This document shows positions 40,302-51,109 of a stretch of DNA of 64,000 nt, in pieces. Both the position numbers and the translations under genes were made by a program. How positions within the stretch are numbered: position 1 is the stretch's first letter; each line of letters starts with the position of its first letter. Origin of the DNA: Allacma fusca (Eukaryota; Arthropoda; Collembola; Symphypleona; Sminthuridae); assembly GCA_947179485.1 (NCBI GenBank), contig OX359248.1:25739378-25803377 (forward strand), given 5' to 3'. Below the pieces are notes generated by a model. The model did not search any database. It saw nothing but the letters and a program-made list of their open reading frames with translations, and had not been told where the DNA came from.

Positions 40302-43300
40302 GGTGACAACCTCAGAATTTAAGCCACAGCCGATATCTAATTATTGCGGTGGTATCACTAGGGTACAATTATTCCTAATTCACTCCTCTCAGGTAAATAT
40401 AGGTAACACTTAAGTGAAAGGATAATTTATTCTGAGCAGTTAAGCTGCCAATGAGGTACAAAATGATCTGTACCCTCAGACTCGTTATGCTTAACTAACT
40501 TTTAGTTGTTAGTGGGCAGTGAGCTTATAGGACAACAATCTAATGAAGCAGGGCTGCCAGAACTTATCTACTCTCTCAAGAATTATTTCCTTGCAAGGTT
40601 AACATTAACAGATAATCACTTAAAAGTACTTAAACTCAAATTTCGTGTAACTCTGAATGGTATCAGCACGCAAGGAAGCTACAGTCAAGATAATATTTAG
40701 TTTGTCCACCGTATGTATGTATCAACATGCACCGCCTAACGCCTTCAGTGGTTCAAGTACCCAAAGATAGTCTCAATAATGACTTAAAAATATACCGGAG
40801 CACACTAAGACTTGATGCCTACAATGCCAAATACGAAGCTCCTTTTCCTACTTGGAATTCCAGAAGTTCCCCCAGTTTTTTTTATTCTGACAGGATAATA
40901 ATAATGCAAGCAATTATAAACACTAGATTAAATACACTTGTAGGGAGAAGTTCCAAGCTCTCAGTTTTTATAGCCTGTTGTTGTGCTTAACACGTACTTT
41001 GACAAGACATGAAGCATGTTTGGTTAAATGCTAAACACTATATACTACAGGGAAGAACTGATGGGTAAACACAGACTACAGACACATATTATCACAATGA
41101 CAATGTGTAACTACGAGCAGGTACATGTAGTATCTAGTATTAAGCTGTTTGTAATCCCAGTCCCAGCAGATTACAGTCCAGGGGATAGACTTCATCTGGT
41201 TTACGAAAGTCTGCCGTGTCAGTTTACTGTACATTTATGTACACTCCGCTGCTTCATTGATCTCTTCCCATTTCAAAAGTTATTTAACGACGGTAAACTC
41301 TTTTATTTTAGCAATTTGATTGCAACGTCAACAGCACTTCCTGTCACAGCACTGGAAAGGCCCAAGCAAAGTAACGCTTGATTTTATTACAAAATGTTTT
41401 TAATTTGATGCAACTAACCATGTGTTCATCAGGGAAAAACAACATGCTATTGACAAGATATAAGGAATCGCATTGATCGTGCATGTGCATTTAGTAATAA
41501 TTATTTCATGTTATGTAGCTCATGCAATAATAATTGGACATTGAGTCTTTTGTAAATGAAAACTCCTGTGTTCGTTCCTGATCTCTGGTCGAGCTTCATA
41601 CAGTAGTGCAGTACAGGAACAAGTGCCGTGTTTTAGACAGGCTTTTTGTATCCTTTCCTTTGCTTGACTGAAGCATTTCCCATAGTGTTTTTCAATTGTT
41701 GTCTATACTTGCACTAAATATGCGTGCAATTAGAAAACCACCTGCATGAAAGCCTGATTGGGCGACACTAATTTCAGTGGTACTAACGCGACCATATATT
41801 ACTATATGTAATGAGAAGAAGCAAACAATGAAGTTACGATTGAAAATCCAAACAGAGAGACAGAAATAGGTTAACCGCTCTGAGATCTGCGAGTGGGTAT
41901 AATTATGTATGCGCAGCCTGGAGTGGTAGATACAGTACTGTAACATGTAGGTAGGTACCTGTAGGGACTCATGAGTACATTCAGTAGTGCTAAAGCTGTA
42001 ACACCAGCAAGTGACACCGAATGCCAAAGTCAATCAAATCTCTTGACTGAATCATGCATGAAATTACAACTTTCCTTTTCAATGAATCCCATATTGACGT
42101 CAGTGGTAAATAATGAATCATTCGAATTCCTCTCGACCAAAGTTTCTTCTCCTAACATTTACAGAGGAGCATTGTTTTTATCAACGTTACTTATTTATCT
42201 ATTCTTGGATGAGAATTTTGTATCTGAGAACTGACGTGGTGGACGTGTTTTCTTTGATTTTATAGTTCAATTTGAATTCCTTGATTTTATCAGATTAATG
42301 GCCATGTAGTCCAGGCAGCTGCTAATTGTTCAATAGTAATTAATTATGCACGCATTCCTGCGTGAATGTATATTAATATCTTTTTTTCTACCATCGCAAG
42401 TCTACATATATGAGGTCCTCACAAAGGTTAGCTTTCCTCTGCCGGCACGCACGTAACCTTGCCTCTCAGATTTGTACACACTCGTAAATATTCCTTAAGT
42501 GACATTCGATAAAAAGCTGATGTAGAAATTTTTATTTCCTATGTAGGAAATATGTCATGGATGTTTGATGGAAAAAGGTTGAGTAATTTCTTTGTTTGGT
42601 ATTCATGGTTTACAAATTACTGACAGTTTGAACACTCACTGACAAAGGCGAGTCATGTTGGGCTCTGCAAACGCGGTCTGTCCTTTAAATATATGTGACA
42701 TGGGGAAAAAAGTGACAAATTCTGTGACCAAAAATACTAAGGTAAGAGTGCTTCCCCCTCATTCATGTTTCTATTTTTAGTGGGAGATGCTAAACGCTCA
42801 TGTAACTCAAATAAAGGGCCTTGTATGTTGAATGAAAAGTTGTTACCATTAGTTGTTATTGGGGTGGGAAAATCCAGTAGTTAAGAGGAATAAAGGGAAA
42901 ACTAACTCAGCGGCAGGGCACTTATGCTTGTAAACATCACATACGTTTCACTTGTCCATGTCACACAGTATAAGTACAGAATGCATCCCACCATGACTGC
43001 GGTCCTCTCTTAGGGCATATAGGTAGACTGTGAGCATAGGGAAAATTCTACGAGAGGAAAACAAACGAAGGAAGATGCAAGTGACGAGGATGTGGATAGG
43101 GGAATGTAAACGGAAAAAGAGTATAATTTTAAGCCACTTGTAAAAACATGTGTGTAATCCTAGACCCGAACGTGTTACATGATCCATCATGAAACTCATT
43201 TATACATTTTCTATTTCTAGTAGCATTTCTTGCTTGTACACAAAAACACTGGAAAAACCACCGTTTAGGTATAGTTTCCTCTCCTTTGCTACTATTTATA

Positions 43301-43740
43301 GTTCCCGAAATAAGACTATTCATTTAGGAGTTTTTGCTCCTTCAGTTTCCATTTAAGACAAGACTTATGTTATATGGGATCCCACGTGAACGTATCTCAT
43401 GGCACAGTGAGTATGCATCCATACATGTATAAACGCTACATGTACCTATATAATGCTTAAACTTGAAAAAATATCTGTTATGGTTTGCTACCTACATACA
43501 TATATTCAGGAAATAAAACGGAAGCACCCGCATATGTCTGAGGTGGGTCTTGACAACTATGACCATACATGGGTTCCCTTTAACTGGGTCCAATGTTCAG
43601 TTCTCAATAAGACCAAGTGGTGGGAATGTCTGAAGAGAATTCTCTCTCCGTATCTTTTTAAATTCATAATTTCTAGCTCAGAATTCCCGAATTCCGACTC
43701 CGTCATTGATCATCTCTTGCTAGCTTCAGTCAACGGAAAC
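40302..43740. other. long intergenic stretch, no gene supported
   Basis: Several short open frames lack family motifs and splice partners. An open stretch in frame with the next gene (43453-43740) is probably 5' untranslated. I see no RNA gene and no clear repeat ends. Confidence 0.45.
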
Positions 43741-46700
43741 ATGGTTCGGGATTTTCAGAGTTGGGTCATTGTTCTTCTAATTCTAGCCCCTGTTTCCATT
43801 TCTTCAAACACTCTTGATACGGATTCTTCATGGACTCATGTCCTCGTCCTGGATGCGGAAGTGGAGGTCAAGTGGATAGCAAGTGATCCCTATTTTATGA
43901 CGATGGAAATGTCAGCACCGACTGTGGGTTACGTTGGTATTGGATTTTCTCCGACTGGGGGCATGGCCGGGAGTGATATTGTTGTCGGTTGGGTGGATTC
44001 TAAAGGTGTTCCTCAGTTGAGAGTAAGTTCTGATGAAATAATTATCACTAAACTATGAATCTTAACTTGAGATAAAAATCCCTTGGGAAAATATTTTTCT
44101 GGATACAGTAGTAAAAATGTAGGGAGAAAATAATCTGAGGACGACTTTTATGTATGTATCGTTTTAGGATTTCCATGCATTGGAAAAAGGAGCCCCCATT
44201 CAAGACATCCAACAAGACTATGAGTTGATTGCTGCGGAGGAAAAGGACAACAAAACTACAGTAAGGTTTCGTAGAAGGTGGGAAACCTGCGACGAGAAGG
44301 ATGATATGATAATAGGGGTAAGTTTTTACAGACCAGTTTCACTATGACTTGAAAATTTACGATCAGAGTTTGACTGTAAGTTTTACTCCATGGCATTAGT
44401 TTACAGTAATAATTTACAGAAATATCCACCGCTACCTGTCTTTATTAGCTAATGAGGAAAATAAATAACAAAGCAGCTGCTGAGAATAAAATAAATAAAA
44501 ATATCAAATACACTATAATACTCTTAATGCTGTCGGATCTTCGGCAAAAAGCTATATCCTGTGAGATTTTAAAATACGGTCATTAAAATTTTTTTCACCT
44601 AAACAAACATCCAATTAAGCTAAGAACTCATATTCCAAGGCTATAATATAGACAATTTATAAGTACAACTTACGTAACAAATGACCGCTGAAAGAATAAG
44701 GGCTTTGGAATTATAAGAAATTTCTTTGGTGAAGGTTAACATGTAAGACTCAATCCAAAATAGTATTTTAGTCCTTTGCACATCAATAATGGCTACCGGT
44801 TGTCCTTCGAGGAGAATCTGAGAAAAATGTGCAACTTTTAACGTTTCCAGTACAAATATACCGGATTGGGTTCATAGAGTTTCCTTCAATATAGATTTGA
44901 ACCTACCGTAATAGTATCTCTCTTGGACCGGCTGGTAAATTGAGAATTGTCGGAAGCATTGAAAATCGAATGGAGAAAGTAGGAACTATTTATGTCCTGA
45001 AGTTTGACAATTCCTAATTTCCGGTCTGTGTCTGCATAATTATGTCCAGGTATTTTAATAGTGAATGACCGCTCCTATAATAATTACATCCCATGAGAGT
45101 CATGACATATGTCATCAAACCATACAACTTATACAGACTTTTATAAATTGGTAGGAACGAACAGGTGATATTACAAAATTTATGGTGGCCTTACGTGTGT
45201 GCCCGGCTTATAATCAATAGGTTCAAATTCAATTCGCATGGTCTCGTTATCCTTGCAATTGAGAAAGTACACTCTTTTTGCAGTCTTTTGCATAACGTAA
45301 CAGTACACCTCGTCGGATTTCCCAGTCAAGAGCCTTTGATTAGCCGGTGTTTTGACACCGTATGTTTGCAACCAAGGTTCACCTGTTCAAAATATGATAA
45401 AACCTAATGTTCTGGTTTAACCTCCCCATAACCTTGCAAACTTTTTTTGATACCCACAAATAATTGAAATTGAATTCTATTTTCGATTGCTTTGATAATT
45501 ATGTGTAATAGTAAGTAATCTAATTATATCATACATACCACATTTTGTAACAAAAAGTCTGTGACATTTAGTCAGAATTTTTAAATTTTCCGTTTCAAGC
45601 GTATCAAATTTTTCATAAGCGTCGACTTTAGATTTCTTTTTCGGATTTATAACAACAGCGTCTAGGTTGAGAACTACGTGTCGTTGATCTATTGTCACAA
45701 GTCACCAATAACAAGATTAATTATTAGGCTACGGGCAACTTTATTTTAAATACAAAGAAAATGTTCTAGGAAATAATGAACTCAGTCAGTAATAAATATT
45801 TTGCTTAATTAATCGTACCTGTGAGGTTTTGCTTCGATCCAGGAACTTTGTTTATGTTCATGTTTATGGCGATTGTAGTCTTGTCCTCGGCCATGTCTGC
45901 TCATCTGCGACAACTGGCAGAGAGCTATAGGAGGTTGAAATAGATAAATATTTTTTTAAATTGTCTACAATTTCAAACCTCACAGAAGTAAAATGAAGTG
46001 ATGCTTTTGCCTACCGTACTCACCGCAAGAACAAGAGGGTAGCTCATGCATAAACGTGGTTGTCACTTGTGTGAGAGCAACTTTAAATTTTTGTGAGGAG
46101 AGTCTGAAAATTTTGTTATAAATGTAAAAACGTGTGTATAGGATCAACGTCAATTCCTGGCATTATAAAATAAAAATCTGGGGAATGCCTGTATCAGCGT
46201 GTATAGGAACTACAGTACAGTGTAAATATATATGCATGAGGATGGGGCCAATAAAACATTGTAGACTAAATAACGTAAACAAAGCAGTTAACAAGACATG
46301 AGTATCGCGTAGGCTCAGTCTTGACAAGTGGCACTCATCGCTTAAGATATTTTAGCTTGTTGGAAATCCTCTAGCCCAAACCATTTTTCAAGGGATGAGC
46401 AATGATCAACACACACACTTCCAGCTTTATGTGCTCAACTTGTGAAATAGGAGAGAGTTTCAAAGTTTTATATCAAGAGTGAGACAAAAAGTATAAACAG
46501 GAAATTATTTTTAAAATAACGCCAACCAGATTTCCGTGGGTAAACTAACAGCTTGGGCTTGTTAAATACTTGGGAAATTAACATGGGATCTTGATACTCT
46601 CATGTAGGATATTTATCCATGCGTACAATGTATTTTATTATGTATCTATGAGCCTTCCCCAGCACGTGTGGGATGCTTCCTATTCCTATTAGCCTTGTGA

Positions 46701-49700
46701 TAAGCTAGGTCAGTCTGTGAATGCACTGAGAAATATTTCTAATACAGTAATAATTTTTATAGTCAATGTAAAGACTTACTATTGTTTTAATTACTTTGTT
46801 ATTTCTGAGTATACAATTTCATCATTTATGGGTAAATCAATTTTGACTGAGAGTGCTCATTGATATTTCCAACGGAATCACACATCGTACGCACATTCTC
46901 ACGCATTCTCATGATATGAAAGTGAAGCTTATTTCAACGTTTGGTTAAGTATAAAAAAAAGTAAATGTATTATAGAACTATGCCGTAATTGGTCTGACTT
47001 CTGGTTTGAAATAAATCCTTAAATTCTGGGAATTTGTGTTGATAAAAATGTAGAACGACACCATTCGCATAATCTGGGCCTGGCATCCAGACGATCCTGA
47101 AATGCTAAATAATGCCGTGACTTTCAAATGGCACGGAGCTGAGAATCGGGGAGTTAGAAGTGTGTACATGAGGTCACCCGCGAGACCTAAGAACTTCCCT
47201 GATGACCTGACTCAGGAGGATCCGCATGTTCATAATTGGGATCTCGCCATGTCAAATGTGTGTAACATTACGAAGCTAATTTACAACAGGCCAGCGCTAA
47301 TAATTATCAAAGTTGAATGTAATTTCTGTCAATGTTTTTGTTATTCAATTTCACGCATCCCATCTTTTTTGAATACATAATTACTCAGGTCCTTGTGGAC
47401 GGAGCGAAGGACAACACTTACATGTGCAGAATAGTAAGATTTCCGCACTCGGACAAAACTCATCATATGATAGGGGTAAGTTGAGAATGTGGGGTAATGC
47501 TTTAGTATTTACTGTTGTGCTTGGTAGTAGCAAGTGGGAACGGGGAAGACTAGTAGAAGCAGAGAAGTAACTACAAAAGCCCTAACGCATGTTAATTGTT
47601 GAAATCAGTTCCGTCCTCTAATCTCCGAAGGGAATGAGGAGTACGTTCACCACATGTCAGTGTATCACTGTCAAGTTCCAGAACATCTGGGAGGAACGAA
47701 AAGTGTTTTTAATAAGTATTTCAACCAAGAACCTGATGAATGCTATTCCCCCAGTATGCCGATGGAGTGGTCAAAGCACTGCTTCACTTTCCTCTTCACT
47801 TGGGCAGTGGGTTCCGAAGGTACAGATCATTTTCATCCTACAATGTACATATCTACTGAATATTTGAGCTTCAAATACATTCCACTCTACTTTTCAATTA
47901 TTCAGGTGAAATGTTCCCTGATCACGTTGGGAGTCCCTTGGGAGGCCCGGATGGGGATGCAACCTACTTTAAATTAGAAATTCACTATGATAATCCTGGA
48001 AGACGAACTTGTAAGTTGAAGTGACAGGCATTGATAATTTTAAATGAATTACTCACAGTCAAGCTCTTAACAAAGGTTTATAATAGACAGCACTTTCAAT
48101 TTAATAATAAATCCATTTTGTCCCATCATGAAAAAGTCATGGACAGCTCTGGGATTCGAGTTTTTTACACGGAAATGAAGAGAGCTTATGAAGCTACCAC
48201 TTTGTTCATCGGGCATAGGACAACGCCTTTCCAGATGATCCCTTATGGGCAGGAAAGATTTACAACTTACAGCTTCTGCGGAAAAGAATGTACCGAGAAT
48301 GTGAGTGGAGAATGCAATCTACCCATGTACATACATATGTATCTATTTGAACTTGACTAGATGATATTTGACTGCATGCATTGTGAAAAACAAAGTATCC
48401 ATTTCTATTCCGAACAACCAACAGGGAATAAATCCTTTCACTGGAATGAGAGCAATCAGTGTCATGTTACACGCACATTTAAGCGGAAGAAAAATACGAC
48501 TTAGACATATTCGCAAGGGCAAAGAACTTCCTCCTATTGCAGAGGTAAAATTATATGTAATTATATGTACTATTATGCACATTTGTTTAAATGAATAATT
48601 ACATGAATAAAAGATTAGTGAAATCTTAAAATAATTCTTTCTAAAAGGACAATCACTACGACTTTAACTACCAGCAATTCCGAATTTTGAATACTGAAGT
48701 TATGATCTTGCCGGGTGACGAGCTCCTTGTGGAATGCGAGTATGAAACTATGAAGAGAGACAAATTTGTTTTTGTACGTGGTTAGAATTTTGACGTGGAT
48801 AAGAACATGTCTATAGATGCAGCTCCCAGACTGTTTTGATTCTGTTGATAAAGATGAATGATTTTTTAGGGGGGTCCCGACGCGGAGCAAGAAATGTGCC
48901 AAGCTGTACTCTTTTACTACCCACGATCCAATTTGACTGATTGCAGAAGCCAACCTGAATTCTACTCGTTTTTCAGGCCTCTCGGCATCGACAACGTCAC
49001 TGGAGATGTGCTGGAAAAATTGAAATTACCCTACGATGGGAATAATTTTTCACCGTAAGAATCTTTCTGCAGAAAAAACTAGACCTGGTTAAGAATTTAT
49101 AATTTTAAAAAAATAAGTATAAAATACTCACTGAATGCCATAATGTAAATTTTAGAACGGAATTGGATCTGATCCCACCTGATAATTCATATCAACTCCT
49201 TGGAAGTGAGGATGGGAGTCTTGAGAATCCGTTTGACTTGATGAAAATTACCAAACCAAGCCACTTGAAAAACTCCTCGGTTGGAGACCATATGAGAGAA
49301 ATGCATTGGAATGAGAAGTCTATTATAAGGAGGGTTGAAAGTGGTTGGAAAAATGGATTACATTACATGTTCTGTGCGGCTCCCGGGCAGCGCCGGATTT
49401 TTACTCGGGTCCGTAGAAAAGAGAATTTATTTAGTCTCATCTCAAAACTTCAATAATAATAATTATTGTAAGCCTTTGCTTTTTCATATTTACATAGGAA
49501 CATGTTTGGAAATATCCAAAGTTTAAGGAATACAAGGACCCAAACAAGTCCTCTTGCAGAGGTAGGAACAAAGATCGTCTGGCTTCTCCTCATTCTCAAA
49601 ATGACGATGCTGTACCTAACACACGGCAAGCCTCAGGTGGATCACATGGTAGTGGCGTCGGGTCAAAAATCCAATGTTTATTTACAATAATTTTTTTCTT

Positions 49701-49734
49701 TCCTTTTATCCTGATCGCCTATGCCTTGTTCTAA
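43741..49734 (+). CDS. DBH-like copper monooxygenase (MOXD1-type)
   Basis: Member of the copper type II ascorbate-dependent monooxygenases (DBH, tyramine beta-hydroxylase, MOXD1), secretory pathway; substrate unknown. Exons: 43741-44022, 44168-44317, 47054-47257, 47389-47475, 47609-47819, 47906-48010, 48137-48300, 48425-48544, 48648-48773, 48870-49054, 49156-49408, 49498-49734; 707 aa in phase (the last donor, GTCCGT, is weak). Domains: signal peptide (WVIVLLILAPVSISS), DOMON domain (VGYVGIGFSPTGGMAGSDIV), then both copper folds. Ligands: His pair in KTHHMIG (237-238), third His in LEIHYDNP (338), HxH in LHAHLSG (417, 419) and the Met of EQEMC (492). The last exon ends in a hydrophobic tail (CLFTIIFFFPFILIAYALF), suggesting a membrane or GPI anchor, as in MOXD1 rather than soluble DBH. 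Start chosen at the ATG directly before the signal peptide. Poly(A) signals at 49930 and 49961. Confidence 0.87.
44445..45894 (-). CDS. nested unknown protein, scramblase/tubby-like fold suspected, C-terminal membrane anchor
   Basis: A complete six-exon gene inside the second intron of the monooxygenase gene, opposite strand. Exons in order: 45894-45819, 45688-45539, 45382-45195, 45074-44907, 44817-44674, 44558-44445; 279 aa, every junction in phase. An AATAAA (complement of 44441-44446) overlaps the stop. The start is MAEDKTTIAINMNI. The body is hydrophilic (LETENLKILTKCHRLFV, VYCYVMQKTAKRVYFLNC, FTIKIPGHNYADTDRKLG, EGQPVAIIDVQRTKI); the end is a single strong transmembrane segment (IIVYLIFLFILFSAAALLFI). 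The order of elements, with KALILSAVICYDIAF shortly before the tail, recalls phospholipid scramblases and other tubby-like folds, but residue identity is low, so this is a guess. The gene itself is well supported by the in-phase splicing. Confidence 0.7.
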
Positions 49735-50142
49735 AGAACTGCGTCCAGGTTGCTCTGTTTAGACTATATGTATGTATCTATCTACAAATGTATACGGTGT
49801 ATATATGCATGCGTTTGCTGTGTAGATTTATTAATTATTCTAGGAATCTATGAATTTCAAGGACATCAAGTTCTTATCTTCATCGGAAATCATTATTTAT
49901 TGCATGAACTCATAATCAGGTACTAGTTCAATAAAGATTCCTAGAAATCAAGTGTTTAGAAATAAAGTTCTTTATTGTGCAATACTACTTCTGCAGGTTC
50001 AATGAGCCATTTTCATTTTACTTACGTACTGTATTGCATAAATAATTACTAAATTCATTTAATCAATATTCAAGTCAATGTTTTTCATGGTCTCATCAAT
50101 ATAATTATTGTTTACTATATGTACATATTCATAATACTATCA
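49735..50142. other. 3' flank of the monooxygenase gene
   Basis: Contains the two AATAAA signals of the upstream gene and no other gene. Confidence 0.5.
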
Positions 50143-50150
50143 CTGTGTAT

Positions 50151-51006
50151 CAGAGCTTCTATTGGGGACAAAATTATTGTCCCGTCCCCGTCCCGTCCCG
50201 TCCCGATATTTTTTAAAAACGTTTGTCCCCAGTCCCGTCCCGTCAATCGGGACACGGGGACAAAAACCATGTCCCCGTCCCGTCCCCAAAAATTTTTAAA
50301 AACCTTGTCCCCGGTCCCGTCCCGAAAGTCGGGACATGGGGACAAAAATCTTGTCCCCGTCCCGTCCCCAAAATTAAAAAAAATATTGTCCCCGGTCCTG
50401 AAAATCGTGGCATGTGAACAAAATTCCTGTACCGTCCCGATAATTACTGAAAACAGTTGTCGACATTCTCATACCGAAAATCCGAACATGAGGAAAATTT
50501 CGTACAAACAATATTTATACCAAACACATAAAAACACATTTATAGAATCGTGGCTTCAAGATTCTTCCTGAATTTTTTGAGCAACAAGCCTCATTTTCTA
50601 CAACCTAAAATCGAATGTCTTACATTCGGTGAAATAGTGTTCACAGAATAGTTTACTCATGAGCATTAAAGCTCAAACGTTATCCTTGTTCTGCTATGCT
50701 TGCTCGTCCCGTCACGTTATATACACGACCAAAAAGCATGTCGCGAATATAATGGGAACAATTGTTTTTGTCCCCGTCCCGTCCCGAATATAGTGGGGAC
50801 AATTTGTTTTGTCCCCGTCCCGTCCCTGATATAATGGGGACAATTTGTTTTGTCCCCGTCCCGTCCCTGATATAATGGGGACAATTTTTTTTGTCCCCGT
50901 CCCGTCCCGATTACGACATGGGGACAATTATTTTGTCCCCGGGGACGTCCCGTCCCGGTCCGTCCAGTGTCCCGACGTCCCGTCCCCGTCCCCGGCAGAA
51001 GCTCTG
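50151..51006. mobile_element. hAT-like MITE with GTCCCCGTCCC subterminal repeats
   Basis: The ends are the perfect inverted repeat CAGAGCTTCT (50151-50160) and AGAAGCTCTG (50997-51006). The 8-bp direct repeat CTGTGTAT flanks both sides exactly (50143-50150 and 51007-51014). Both halves consist of GGGGACAA and GTCCCCGTCCCGTCCC repeats in opposite orientation around a unique centre of about 300 bp. A CAG-type end with an 8-bp duplication identifies a hAT-family non-autonomous element of 856 bp. The long frames read through the repeats are artefacts of its 3-bp periodicity. Confidence 0.92.
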
Positions 51007-51109
51007 CTGTGTATGTACATGCACTAAAACTGTGTCAAAGTTTCATTGTACTCTTGTCTTTTCAGGGTTTTCTTAATTAGGGTAGGAAACTCATTAGTTA
51101 TTAGTAGGT

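Noticed and set aside
43453..43740. N-terminal extension of the monooxygenase frame
   Set aside because: The signal peptide starts directly after ATG 43741; an upstream extension would bury it, so the open frame is treated as 5' untranslated.
50119..50571. Long open frames rich in Pro, Arg and Ser across the GTCCCC repeats, on both strands
   Set aside because: They are translations of a 3-bp-periodic repeat inside the hAT-like MITE; no splice context or protein family.
50150..51010. CRISPR-like or simple satellite interpretation of the GTCCCC repeats
   Set aside because: Defined inverted ends and an exact 8-bp target duplication identify a transposon; there are no regular spacers.
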